Shown in pieces: positions 53,036 through 61,573 of a DNA stretch of 64,000 bases. Below the pieces are notes generated by a model. The model worked only from the letters and a program-made list of their open reading frames with translations, had not been told where the DNA came from and ran no database searches. The position numbers were made by a program, and so were the translations under genes. Positions within the stretch are counted from its first letter, which is position 1. Each line of letters opens with the position of its first letter. Source of the DNA: Marinicella meishanensis (GTDB lineage: Bacteria; Pseudomonadota; Gammaproteobacteria; Xanthomonadales; Marinicellaceae); contig NZ_JAIOUV010000004.1 in the NCBI RefSeq assembly GCF_019931145.1, positions 248,001-312,000 on the forward strand, in the 5' to 3' direction.

Positions 53036-54046
53036 ATGGGTATATTTGAACGGTATTTATCGGTGTGGGTGGGCTTGTGCATTGTTGCTGGTGTGGTGTT
53101 GGGCAACTATTTTCCGACCTTGTTTCAGCACATTGCAGCCTTGGAGTATGCCCATGTGAACTGGGTGGTGGCGGCGCTGATTTGGGTGATGATTTACCCG
53201 ATGATGGTGCAAGTCGATTTTTCTGCGGTCAAAGATTCGGGCAAAAATCCACGTGGTTTGATTTTGACTTTGGTCATCAACTGGCTGATCAAACCTTTTA
53301 CCATGGCGGCATTGGGCTACCTCTTTTTCAAGGTGTTTTTTGCCGGCTGGGTCGACCCCCAGACCGCCAATGAATACATCGCCGGCATGATCCTGCTGGG
53401 CGTGGCGCCGTGCACCGCCATGGTGTTTGTCTGGAGTCAACTGACCAAAGGCAACCCCAATTACACCCTGGTGCAGGTGTCGGTCAACGACGTGATCATG
53501 ATTTTTGCTTTCGCTCCAATTGCGGCCTTTTTGTTGGGCATCAACGACATCGAAATTCCCTGGGAAACCTTGGTGTTGTCGGTGGTGTTGTATGTGTTGT
53601 TGCCATTGATCGCTGGGGCTTTGACCCGAAAACTGTTGTCGGGCCGCATCGAGGGCTTGCTCAGCACCTTAAAACCTTGGTCGATCATCGGCCTGTTGGC
53701 CACTGTGGTGTTGTTGTTTGGTTTCCAAGCGGAAAAAATCATCGGCAACCCGACGGCCATTGTTTTGATTGCCATCCCCCTGTTGATCCAAACCTATGGC
53801 ATTTTTTTCATCGCTTATTTCATCGCCAAACGACTGCGCTTGACGCATGACATCGCCGCGCCGGCTTGCATGATCGGCACTTCGAACTTCTTTGAGTTGG
53901 CCGTGGCGGTGGCGATATCCCTGTTCGGCCTGAACTCAGGGGCGGCCCTGGCCACCGTGGTTGGGGTGCTGGTGGAAGTACCGGTGATGCTGTCATTGGT
54001 GGCTTTTGCCAACCGCACCCGGCATTGGTTTGAGCCGCAAGGATGA
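53036..54046 (+). CDS. acr3: ACR3-family arsenite efflux permease
   Basis: This 336-residue inner-membrane protein has about ten helices. The motif [13 protein letters not shown] carries the essential Cys126, and the end region [22 protein letters not shown]-type ([13 protein letters not shown]) is conserved. It exports arsenite using proton-motive force and would be named arsB in older nomenclature. Placed after arsC and before arsH. Confidence 0.94.
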   Translation: MGIFERYLSVWVGLCIVAGVVLGNYFPTLFQHIAALEYAHVNWVVAALIWVMIYPMMVQVDFSAVKDSGKNPRGLILTLVINWLIKPFTMAALGYLFFKVFFAGWVDPQTANEYIAGMILLGVAPCTAMVFVWSQLTKGNPNYTLVQVSVNDVIMIFAFAPIAAFLLGINDIEIPWETLVLSVVLYVLLPLIAGALTRKLLSGRIEGLLSTLKPWSIIGLLATVVLLFGFQAEKIIGNPTAIVLIAIPLLIQTYGIFFIAYFIAKRLRLTHDIAAPACMIGTSNFFELAVAVAISLFGLNSGAALATVVGVLVEVPVMLSLVAFANRTRHWFEPQG

Positions 54047-54080
54047 CTACTCAAATAGATGACTTATTTAAAAGAGTTGA

Positions 54081-54196
54081 CGTCATTCCGCGGCTTGACC
54101 GAGGAATCCAGGCAGACAGTTTGTCAGTTCAGTTTGCCAAGAAAAAACGTGAAAGTACAAACCACCTGGATCCTCCGGTCAAGCCGCAGGATGACG
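54081..54196. repeat. Inverted repeat between acr3 and arsH
   Basis: The arms 54081-54112 (cgtcattccgcggcttgacc...) and 54165-54196 (...ggtcaagccgcaggatgacg) are largely complementary over about 32 bp, with a few mismatches. This is a widely distributed proteobacterial palindrome type ('cattccgcggcttgacc'). No terminator or gene is otherwise in the 54047-54215 gap. Confidence 0.75.
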
Positions 54197-54215
54197 GAAT
54201 AACAGAGAATAATTT

Positions 54216-54932
54216 ATGTTAACAGATTTACCCAACATCGATGCCGAGAGCATCCAAGCGATTGATCAGGACACCCTGTTCAACAACCGCATATCGGACC
54301 ACCCGCCACGCATTTTACTGTTGTACGGTTCATTGCGAGAACGGTCTTTCAGCCGCCTGGCCACCGAAGAGGCGGCGCGCCTCTTGCGTTATTTTGGTGC
54401 CGAAACCAAAACTTTTGACCCCGCTGGCTTGCCGCAGCCGGACACCAACGATGGCAGCCATCCCAAAGTCCAAGAGCTGCACCAACTGGTGCAATGGTCC
54501 GAAGGCATGGTTTGGTGTTCCCCCGAACGCCATGGCGCCATGACCGGCATCATGAAATCACAAATCGACTGGATCCCATTGTCGGTGGGATCGGTGCGCC
54601 CAACCCAAGGCAAAACCCTGGCGGTGATGCAGGTCAACGGCGGCTCCCAATCGTTCAACACCGTCAATCAACTCAGGGTGCTGGGCCGTTGGATGCGCCT
54701 GTTGACCATCCCCAACCAATCTTCCGTGCCCAAAGCCTGGCTGGAGTTTGACGATGATAACCGCATGAAGCCTTCATCCTTGTATGATCGCATCGTCGAC
54801 GTGATGGAAGAGCTGGTCAAATTCACCCTGCTGACCCGCGACATCAAGGACCACCTGGTCGACCGCTATTCGGAACGCAAAGAAGATTTGGTGGCATTCA
54901 AAAAACGCATCAGTCAACGCAGCACCGATTGA
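54216..54932 (+). CDS. arsH: ArsH-family NADPH-dependent FMN reductase
   Basis: This is a 238-residue flavoprotein. [23 protein letters not shown] is the FMN-phosphate loop, and [25 protein letters not shown] is the classic ArsH motif. Members oxidise trivalent organoarsenicals or reduce quinones. It follows the acr3 gene and completes a standard ars set. Confidence 0.94.
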   Translation: MLTDLPNIDAESIQAIDQDTLFNNRISDHPPRILLLYGSLRERSFSRLATEEAARLLRYFGAETKTFDPAGLPQPDTNDGSHPKVQELHQLVQWSEGMVWCSPERHGAMTGIMKSQIDWIPLSVGSVRPTQGKTLAVMQVNGGSQSFNTVNQLRVLGRWMRLLTIPNQSSVPKAWLEFDDDNRMKPSSLYDRIVDVMEELVKFTLLTRDIKDHLVDRYSERKEDLVAFKKRISQRSTD

Positions 54933-54940
54933 GCTAATAT

Positions 54941-55351
54941 ATGGGCATGCGCTGTCAACTTTGTGAACAATCGGGTTTAAGCCGGTGGCAAAAACCTTTG
55001 ATCATGTTTGCCTATCCGTTGGTTTGTCGGTTTTGTGGGGCTAGACACCAAAGGCGCCCTTGGAACTTTCGCTTGCCGGGGCCGGTGCGCTGGGTTTTCG
55101 AATTCATTCACGACCTGTTGGCCATGGTGGCATACATTCCCTTGTTGGTGTTGTTGGCTTGGTTGATTTATCAATTTCCATTTGAGGTTTCGGCCTGGTG
55201 GCTCAGCGGGGTCATCATTGTGCTGGTTTACGCCATTGGTTTGACCTTGCCTTATGAGTTGAATGAAATGGACCCGACCAATGAACGGGTCCAGCGCATT
55301 CATGAAAAGAAATCTAAACAGGACTCAACGGATGCCGACCCGGAGGCGTAA
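54941..55351 (+). CDS. Small zinc-ribbon membrane protein, unknown
   Basis: This is a 136-residue protein. CX2C pairs at Cys5-Cys8 and Cys29-Cys32 form a probable zinc ribbon, followed by two transmembrane helices (about 60-80 and 88-108) and a charged tail. It starts 9 bp after arsH, so it may be part of that message. It overlaps the convergent ceramidase-like gene by 27 bp. Function unknown. Confidence 0.7.
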   Translation: MGMRCQLCEQSGLSRWQKPLIMFAYPLVCRFCGARHQRRPWNFRLPGPVRWVFEFIHDLLAMVAYIPLLVLLAWLIYQFPFEVSAWWLSGVIIVLVYAIGLTLPYELNEMDPTNERVQRIHEKKSKQDSTDADPEA

Positions 55352-56074
55352 ATAACGCCAATACAAATAGATGCCAAAAGCGGCGGCGATGTGTTTCAGG
55401 CTGTGGCCACTGATCACCTGCAGGCCGGAGAAGATCGTTTGGTCGAAATGTTCCAGCAGTTTGGCCACCACATACATGCCCAAAAACCACCACAACAAAT
55501 GGCTGTGGGTGAATTTTTGTGGGTAAGCCAGAAAAATCACCGGAATCATCAGCAACGGCAAAAACTGCACCAGACCATACCAACGCAAGTCACCGGCACC
55601 GATCGATTCAGAATATTGCCAATACACGATGCTGGCAAAACCCAAGATGATCAATGGCCACAACAGGCTTTTGCCCAGGCCGGCATTGACGTGTTCAGCC
55701 AGGACCACGCTGAAAAAGGCCATGAAGGCCACGGTCATCGGCAAGCGGTCCCAAACCAGGGTTTCGTTGTTGGGGTTTAAGTGATACCAACTGGAGCCCA
55801 AACCAACAAACAACACGCCGATGAAAAACACCCAATAGAACACCCGGTAATCGGCCGCCACGCGCAGCTTGCCCTGCTGCAGTGACCACAGGCCCATCAC
55901 CCCGACCAACAAAAACGGCAGATTGGACATCACATTCCAAAAATGGTTGACCCCTAAAAAGGTGAGGTTGTCGGCAAACAGGTGGTAATTCAGGTCCTGT
56001 GGAATGGGGTCCACCCACAACCACACGGCCAGGATGATCAACACAGCAATGACCAAGGTGATGACATATTTCAT
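55325..56074 (-). CDS. Ceramidase-family (CREST superfamily) membrane protein
   Basis: This is a 249-residue polytopic protein with seven or so helices and the alkaline-ceramidase/CREST residues: SNLPFLLVGVMGLW, GSSWYHLNPNNETLVWDRLPMTVAFM (His and Asp), and SGHSLKHIAAAF (two His). Members are metal-dependent lipid hydrolases; whether this one acts on ceramide is unknown. Start at 56074 is chosen at the first membrane helix. Confidence 0.85.
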   Translation of the reverse strand: MKYVITLVIAVLIILAVWLWVDPIPQDLNYHLFADNLTFLGVNHFWNVMSNLPFLLVGVMGLWSLQQGKLRVAADYRVFYWVFFIGVLFVGLGSSWYHLNPNNETLVWDRLPMTVAFMAFFSVVLAEHVNAGLGKSLLWPLIILGFASIVYWQYSESIGAGDLRWYGLVQFLPLLMIPVIFLAYPQKFTHSHLLWWFLGMYVVAKLLEHFDQTIFSGLQVISGHSLKHIAAAFGIYLYWRYLRLRVGIR

Positions 56075-56214
56075 AACGAATTTCCTCTCTAAGCAACGGC
56101 GCCAGCTTAACCCATTGTAACCCGGCACAGCCAGCGGCGGATAAATGAGCCCGCCGGGTGCAACATCAGTGGCACCTTGTGCTACCATAGACACATTGAT
56201 CTTGTTGAACCGCG

Positions 56215-56637
56215 ATGAGCAAAGTCACCATCTTAAAACCCCAGGGCAATTACACCAACATCCCCTTTTATGCCGGCAAAGTATCGGCCGGATTTCCCGG
56301 GGTGGTGGAAGAATATTTGGAAGATTCGCTGAGCTTGGATCAACTGTTGATCAAAAACCGGGAAAGCACGTTTTTTGCCCGTGTCGAAGGCGACTCAATG
56401 ATTGGTGCCGGGGTGTTTCAAAACGACGTGCTGGTGATTGACCGGTCCTTGGTGGCGGCCGACAAAGACATCGTGGTGGCCTTGGTCAACAATGAATTCA
56501 CCGTCAAACGACTGTGCACCCGCAATGGCCTGAAACTGCAAGCCGAAAACCCCCATTACAGTGACATCGTCATCACCGGCGAGACCGAACTGGTGATTTG
56601 GGGTGTGGTCACTGGGGTGGCGCGGTCACTGAAATAA
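56215..56637 (+). CDS. UmuD-like S24 family peptidase
   Basis: This 140-residue protein has the LexA/UmuD fold: a possible self-cleavage site Ala25-Gly26 in SAGFPGVVEEYLE, the nucleophile Ser61 in EGDSMIGAG and Lys98 in FTVKRL, as in UmuD (Ser60/Lys97). Residue order and length match UmuD. No umuC follows; instead a pepsin-type protease gene starts 20 bp later, and I see no LexA box upstream. So the role may differ from SOS mutagenesis. Confidence 0.86.
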   Translation: MSKVTILKPQGNYTNIPFYAGKVSAGFPGVVEEYLEDSLSLDQLLIKNRESTFFARVEGDSMIGAGVFQNDVLVIDRSLVAADKDIVVALVNNEFTVKRLCTRNGLKLQAENPHYSDIVITGETELVIWGVVTGVARSLK

Positions 56638-56656
56638 CCCCTGAGCGCCAATCCCC

Positions 56657-57902
56657 GTGCCCAAGTCGGTCATCATTCCCATCACCAACGTCTATGCCAG
56701 AGGCGGCTACACCGCAACTGTCCAACATCGGCAGCCAAGGGGCCCAAGCCAACCTGATCCTCGATTCGGGTTCCAGCGCCCTGGTGATTCAAGGTGAAGA
56801 CTATCAGCCTGGCGAAGATGATTCCCTGACCACCACTTGTTTTGCCCAGAACCGCACCTATGGCATGGGTGGCTGGTTTGGTCCGGTGGTGAAAACCCGC
56901 ATCCATATGGGCCGTGGGCCATTCTCTGTCAGCTTGGAAGAAACCCATGTGGCGGTGACCCGCAAAGAACAGCAAAACAGTTTTGCCGAAGCCGATGGCA
57001 TCATGGGTTTGGCTTATTATGAATTGAATCGGGCCTATGATTTGACCGATTACCTGACCGACAACAACGTCAGCCCGGCCGCCACCTACCCCTGGTTTTT
57101 GGCGGACGAACAACAAGATGACACGGTGCGCGAGTTCAAAGGTTTTCTGAAAACCTACCCCAAATCATACCTCACCCCTTATTTTACTCAGCTGGAACAA
57201 CAGGGCGTGGTGGGCAACCAATTTGGCTTCGTGATTCACCGCTCCAGCATCTACCAAACCAGTCAACAACGCAGCCAGGAAGCGCTGCGCAAACACCCCT
57301 TGAATCGGGGCTTTTTTGTGCTGGGAAAACCGAAAATCCACACCAGCCTGTTCCAGGGTAAATTCAAAAAAGTGAAGGTGTTGGACGACAAATACCACAA
57401 CGTGCACGTGCGCTCCATGCGGGTGGGTAACAGCGAACCCATCGCCGCCCCAGAGTTGGATGAAGCTGACCGCAACCACCGCACCAACGGCATCATTGAC
57501 AGCGGTGCTTCATTCATCGTCTTGCCACAGCTGTTGTTCGATCATTTGCTCGAAGCGTTGATCAAAGTGAATGCCGATTGCGAGGCTTTGTTGGACCCAT
57601 ACCGGTCATTCACCGGGGTTGAAATGGGGGTGGATCTGGCGCAGATCGACTTGGCCGCATGGCCCAGCATCTACTTTGTGTTCGATGGGGCCGAGGAAGA
57701 CGAAGTTGAATTGGAATTGAAACCCAAAGATTATTGGCAAGTCCACGCCCCGGCACCCAATCAAGCGTCTTTTCAGTTCACGGTGTTGGCTGGCTGGCCC
57801 AATCAATGCATCTTGGGATTGCCGTTGATGGCCAGTTACTTCACCATTTTCGATCGGGCGGCCCAGCCCCATGGGGTGATTCAGTTTGCCGACAAGGCCT
57901 AA
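56657..57902 (+). CDS. Pepsin-family (A1) aspartic protease homologue, with one apparent extra base near the start
   Basis: About 414 residues once frame-corrected. Both A1 catalytic motifs are present: DSGSS (Asp36) and DSGAS (Asp281), the flap TYGMGG (Tyr68), DGIMGL, and the closing CILGLPLMASYFTIFDRA. Bacterial pepsins of this kind are known but rare (shewasin A type), and this one has no signal peptide, so cytoplasmic action is likely. From GTG 56657 the frame reads PKSVIIPITNVYARGGYTATV and then joins NIGSQGAQ only if one C is removed at 56722-56723. Otherwise the ORF starts at 56694 and lacks that beta strand. It follows the UmuD-like gene. Confidence 0.75.
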
Positions 57903-58690
57903 AGCCGATGGCCAATGCGCTTGAGGCCCTGCCAAAAATCATCGGGCCGCCAATGCATCCACACAAACTGCGCTTTACCGACGATGTTTTGTTCCGGAAT
58001 CAAGCCAAACACCCGGCTGTCGACACTGAAATCGCGGTTGTCACCCATGCCAAAATAATGCCCTTCGGGCACCACCAAATCGGTGTGCGGATAACTGCGA
58101 CGCACCACATCTGACAACAGCACCACGTGTGAAGCTGCGCCGGTGGTTGCTTGGTTTTGACGCAAACCGGTGCCTGGAATCTCATCCAAAAAGCCCTGGT
58201 AAAACCCATCCCCTTGTAAGGCCAGGGGTGCACCATTGAGCCACACTTGTTTGCTGCGCTCATCATAACGGATGTGATCACCGGGGACGCCAATCACGCG
58301 TTTGATCACATCCACCGCTGGGTCTTCCACCGAACGGAACACGAACACATCGCCACGCTGAGGGTGGCCGGTTTCGATCAAGGTGTTGTGAAACACCGGC
58401 ATTTTCAGGCCATAAGCGGTTTTGTCGACATAGATGAAATCACCGGTCAACAAAGTCGGCATCATGGATGAGGACGGGATGCGAAACGGTTCAAAGGCAA
58501 AGGAGCGCACCGACAGCACCAAAAACAGAATGGGGAAGAAACTGCCCACTGCCGCCGTGCGGCTCAGCCAGGTTGCTTTGTTGGCTTGCTTGGATCGGTG
58601 TTTCTTGAACTTGGCCAACAGCCAAGCGCCCAAGGTCAACAACGTGGCCAAAAACAAAAACACTTCATAATCCCAATGAAAGTCATGCAT
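57899..58690 (-). CDS. lepB: Signal peptidase I
   Basis: This 263-residue inner-membrane serine protease removes Sec and Tat signal peptides. Two N-terminal transmembrane segments (about 8-27 and 47-64) precede the catalytic Ser75 in IPSSSMMPTLL, the Lys130 of VIKRVIGVPGD, and GDNRDFSVDSR. An AGAGGAG site 7 bp upstream fixes the start at 58690. It overlaps the pepsin-homologue stop by 4 bp on the other strand. Confidence 0.94.
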   Translation of the reverse strand: MHDFHWDYEVFLFLATLLTLGAWLLAKFKKHRSKQANKATWLSRTAAVGSFFPILFLVLSVRSFAFEPFRIPSSSMMPTLLTGDFIYVDKTAYGLKMPVFHNTLIETGHPQRGDVFVFRSVEDPAVDVIKRVIGVPGDHIRYDERSKQVWLNGAPLALQGDGFYQGFLDEIPGTGLRQNQATTGAASHVVLLSDVVRRSYPHTDLVVPEGHYFGMGDNRDFSVDSRVFGLIPEQNIVGKAQFVWMHWRPDDFWQGLKRIGHRL

Positions 58691-58860
58691 CGCGGTCTCC
58701 TCTTTCTGAATGATTCGAATATAGAATCCCAACCACACCAGAGGTTCACAGAAATGTCCATTTGACGGCAAAAAACTGACTTATGGCCTACATGGACGTG
58801 GGTCCGCCACGGAGGCAGGCAGGAATGGTTCCCGACCATTCTCTGCATTCACCCCATCCT

Positions 58861-59256
58861 GGGATCGACGCCGGCAGCGGTGGTACCCAGTTTCCTCGGG
58901 GCGCCGACGGCTCGCCGGCAATCCCTGTGGTACCAACCGCAGCAACCTTGAAATTAAGATCACTGAGCCTGTCGAAGTGCCTTTCACCTTGTGTAGAACC
59001 TCCCATCCCCCAAGCAACCTTCGACAAGCTCAGGCAGCTTAAACGAAAAATCACCTCCCAATGAAGCGCCGACTTCATTCGGGGACTTGGCCAGGCGCCA
59101 GCCGCCGCCATCAACCAATCACCCTTCGACAAGCTCAGGGAACTTAAGTTTGTAATTTTCAGTTACCGTGCTGGTTTAAGTCGAAACCAGCCTGTCGAAA
59201 TACCCAGTCCCCCGCTACCAGGCTCCAAGCCCACTGAGCCTGTCGAAGTGCCCCTG
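58861..59256. repeat. Cluster of dispersed intergenic repeats
   Basis: Contains cactgagcctgtcgaagtg (58961 and 59229), cttcgacaagctcagg (59020 and 59123), gcgccgacttcattcgggg (about 59067) and a ggcgccgacggctcgccggc block (about 58898). These are the same modules as elsewhere in the window, in a degenerate and scrambled order, within the gap 58691-59301 between lepB and the NlpC/P60 gene. No gene or terminator seen in this gap. Confidence 0.75.
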
Positions 59257-59301
59257 AGCTCAAGTCAAACCTATATGCCAGGCAATGATTCAGTCGTTGT
59301 G

Positions 59302-59784
59302 TCAGGGCAACACCCGAACCGCTTTCCAAAAATTATCCGACCAATAATCGGCTTGCAAATTGGAAATCATCACACCGCGGGAAGTGGAGGCGTGTAAAAA
59401 TTGGTCGTCATGCAAATAAATGCCGACGTGATACATGGCGCCTTGTTTGGGGATTTTGAAAAACACCAAGTCACCGGTGCGCAACCAAGATTCGGGAATT
59501 TCGGCATCGATTTGCGCCTGATCGCGGGTCGAACGAGGTAATTGGACATCGAACAATTCGGCAAAAGTCAAAGCCACAAAACCCGAACAATCAATGCCTT
59601 GGCGGTCATAGCCACCCAGTTCATAAGGCGTGCCCTGCCATTGTTCATGGCGGTCATACAAGGCATCCAGCATCACCGCCGGGTGGTTGGCACCGACTGA
59701 GTGACTGCAACCCACCAAGCCGCACAGCAGCAATGGCAGACCAATGAATGTGATCACGCTTTTTTGACTTTTCTGACAATTCAT
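59302..59784 (-). CDS. NlpC/P60-family lipoprotein (peptidoglycan hydrolase)
   Basis: This 160-residue lipoprotein has lipobox L-V-G-C (Cys26) and an NlpC/P60 domain with Cys66 in DCSGFV, His119 in MYHVGIYL and His131 in FLHAS. It resembles the Spr/NlpC endopeptidases that cut cross-links in peptidoglycan. It overlaps the upstream gene by 4 bp, so the two are coupled. Confidence 0.92.
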   Translation of the reverse strand: MNCQKSQKSVITFIGLPLLLCGLVGCSHSVGANHPAVMLDALYDRHEQWQGTPYELGGYDRQGIDCSGFVALTFAELFDVQLPRSTRDQAQIDAEIPESWLRTGDLVFFKIPKQGAMYHVGIYLHDDQFLHASTSRGVMISNLQADYWSDNFWKAVRVLP

Positions 59785-60260
59785 TTTAGGTATGTCATCT
59801 CACCATTCACCCTATTAAAATCTTGATCTTCAATCCAAAGCTCTGAACCATCCTCACTCAGGACTCCTTTGACTTCATAGTAAAAATTGGCTTCTGGAAG
59901 AAATTCAAAAATGGCCTCAATGTTTAAGTCATCTTTAAACAAAGCTTGTCCATCTGTTGCGTAGTGAATGTATCCAGCAATGTGTAACTTGGTTTTTTGG
60001 ATGGGAAATTTTCTAAATTCTAGGACTGGATTGAGATCAAAGCCCCTGCCTCTGTTTCGAATCCGTGTCGTCGTGCCACTCTCTGCAATGGTCAAGCCAT
60101 TGACTTTCTTGACAATAAAAAAGTGTGCCGATGATTTTTCCAAATGACTGTACGAATCAGAAATTATGGCCAACTTTCCTGTATAGCCTTCTGGCACAGG
60201 ATTGTGATTCATGACACAACCCGACAAAATTAACAATACTGAACAAAAATATTTTTTCAT
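59781..60260 (-). CDS. Lipoprotein of unknown function
   Basis: This is a 159-residue protein with lipobox I-L-S-G-C (Cys15) and a beta-rich mature domain (HFFIVKKVNGLTIAESGTTTRI). No recognised family. AT-richer than most of the window. Coupled by ATGA to the NlpC/P60 gene, so a link to cell-wall processing is possible. Confidence 0.72.
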   Translation of the reverse strand: MKKYFCSVLLILSGCVMNHNPVPEGYTGKLAIISDSYSHLEKSSAHFFIVKKVNGLTIAESGTTTRIRNRGRGFDLNPVLEFRKFPIQKTKLHIAGYIHYATDGQALFKDDLNIEAIFEFLPEANFYYEVKGVLSEDGSELWIEDQDFNRVNGEMTYLK

Positions 60261-60364
60261 AACTTAATTGAAAACCACATTGGTCGATTCATTCATTAAA
60301 CCAATCCATGACCATGATTACCATAAAAAATATCTTTATGGCTGTATTTACATTACATATTTTG

Positions 60365-60393
60365 TTGACAAAGTTTTCAAACCTGCCTAACAT
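60365..60393 (+). promoter_or_regulatory. his operon promoter
   Basis: TTGACA (60365-60370), a 17-bp spacer and TAACAT (60388-60393) make a near-consensus sigma-70 promoter. Transcription would start at about 60400-60401, that is on or next to the first leader ATG. No other gene is in 60261-60364. Confidence 0.67.
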
Positions 60394-60400
60394 GCGAACC

Positions 60401-60466
60401 ATGAAAACCATTTTCGCCCATACCCATCACCATGCGTTGTCTGCAACGGGGTGGCTTGGTGCCTGA
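60401..60466 (+). CDS. hisL: His leader peptide 1
   Basis: 21 codons starting MKTIFAHTHHH contain four His codons in a run of five (positions 7, 9, 10 and 11), the mark of a his attenuator leader. The start is at or within one base of the predicted mRNA 5' end, so it may be a leaderless start with no ribosome site. The leader RNA's acgggg (60446-60451) can pair with ccccgt (60497-60502) as an antiterminator; otherwise the terminator at 60489 forms. Confidence 0.72.
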   Translation: MKTIFAHTHHHALSATGWLGA

Positions 60467-60488
60467 AGACTTTTCTCGATAAGAATTC

Positions 60489-60526
60489 AAAAAAAGCCCC
60501 GTGAATACCAACGGGGCTTTTTTTTT
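60489..60526 (+). terminator. Attenuator terminator 1
   Basis: aagccccgt (60494-60502) pairs with acggggctt (60511-60519) over a short loop (gaatacca), flanked by A7 and a T run of nine to 60526. The alternative upstream pairing by acgggg (60446-60451) would prevent it when ribosomes stall on leader 1 His codons. Confidence 0.82.
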
Positions 60527-60555
60527 GACTGAATGAAATCAACCACAGCGAATCA

Positions 60556-60624
60556 ATGAACAACATGACACAAGCAAACAACCACCATCATCACCCGACC
60601 GACACATCCGGACGGCGCTGCTGA
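60556..60624 (+). CDS. His leader peptide 2
   Basis: 22 codons from ATG 60556 (or 60565) reading MNNMTQANNHHHHPTDTSG and ending in RRC have four consecutive His codons (CAC CAT CAT CAC, 60583-60594). This resembles E. coli hisL more closely than leader 1 does (MT...HHHHP). No clear ribosome site. It lies after terminator 1 and before terminator 2, so it is a second attenuation unit in the same leader. Confidence 0.68.
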   Translation: MNNMTQANNHHHHPTDTSGRRC

Positions 60625-60645
60625 GATTCGCATTTAATTCACCAA

Positions 60646-60673
60646 GCCCCGTCAATAATACGGGGTTTTTTTT
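60646..60673 (+). terminator. Attenuator terminator 2
   Basis: ccccgt (60647-60652) pairs with acgggg (60660-60665) over a seven-base loop (caataat), followed by eight T. The preceding nine-base arm aagccccgt (60644-60652) is identical to that of terminator 1, so each attenuator's downstream arm could also pair across the two units. Confidence 0.78.
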
Positions 60674-60720
60674 GGCCAAAACAACGGCCTGAACCACACA
60701 ACAAAACACAGAGAAACGAC

Positions 60721-61569
60721 ATGAAAATAAAAATGGCCATCCCCAAAGGCAAACTGCAAGTGGAAATCCTCAGACTGTTGTCCGACATTGGCATCAACAT
60801 CATGGGCGATGAACGCAATTACCGCCCCAGTTGTTCGGATCCACGCTTTGAGATCAAATTACTCAAAGGACAAAACATCCCCTCCTTGGTGGAATTGGGT
60901 CAGCACGACATCGGTTTTGCCGGCATGGATTGGATCGCCGAGCAAGGGGCCCATGTGGAAATCATCAAACCGCTGGGCTTCAATCCGGTGGAAATCGTCG
61001 CCTGCATCCCAGAGGACTGGGATTATGCCGAACTGAAACAACGCAGGATCATTGTCGCCACCGAATACATGAATTTGGCCGAACAGTTCCTCGAAGACCA
61101 AGGCTTTGATGCCCAGTTGATCCGTTCCTATGGGGCCACCGAAGTGTTTCCGCCGGAAGACGCCGACATGGTGATTGACAACACCAGCACCGGCAGCACC
61201 ATCAAAGCCAACCGCTTGAAAATCTGCGATGTGGTGTACACCAGCGCCACCCAGTTTTTTGCCAACAAAGACGCCCTGCAAGACCCCGAGAAAAAAGCCG
61301 TGATCGACGACATGCTGTTGTTGATCAATGGCGTGATGAACGCCCGCCAACGGGTGTTGTTGGAAATGAACTGTCAGGATGTGGACATCGAAAAGATCGT
61401 CACCTTGCTGCCGGCCATGCGGGCACCGACGGTGAGTAAATTGTTCAACTCGGATGCCTATTCGGTGCGCGCAGCGATTCCCAAAGGCGCGGCCAAAGAC
61501 CTGATTCCCAAATTGAAACAAGCCGGTGCCACCGACATTCTGGAACTGCCGATCCGCAAAGTGGTGTGA
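60721..61569 (+). CDS. hisG: ATP phosphoribosyltransferase, long form
   Basis: This 282-residue cytoplasmic enzyme catalyses the first step of histidine synthesis. AIPKGKLQVEILRLLSDIGI, the PRPP-binding DADMVIDNTSTGSTIKAN, and a C-terminal regulatory domain (from about 215) are present, so it is the long, histidine-feedback-inhibited form (HisG_L). It has only a weak ribosome site after the double attenuator. First enzyme gene of the operon; hisC-HAD follows 4 bp later. Confidence 0.96.
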   Translation: MKIKMAIPKGKLQVEILRLLSDIGINIMGDERNYRPSCSDPRFEIKLLKGQNIPSLVELGQHDIGFAGMDWIAEQGAHVEIIKPLGFNPVEIVACIPEDWDYAELKQRRIIVATEYMNLAEQFLEDQGFDAQLIRSYGATEVFPPEDADMVIDNTSTGSTIKANRLKICDVVYTSATQFFANKDALQDPEKKAVIDDMLLLINGVMNARQRVLLEMNCQDVDIEKIVTLLPAMRAPTVSKLFNSDAYSVRAAIPKGAAKDLIPKLKQAGATDILELPIRKVV

Positions 61570-61573
61570 TGAC

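Noticed and set aside
56140-56215. LexA box before the UmuD-like gene.
   Set aside because: No CTGT-N8-ACAG palindrome is present in the 75 bp upstream.
60525-60553. A second promoter (ttgact at 60525) before the second his leader.
   Set aside because: No fitting -10 element lies 16-18 bp downstream; the bases there are gcgaat or similar.
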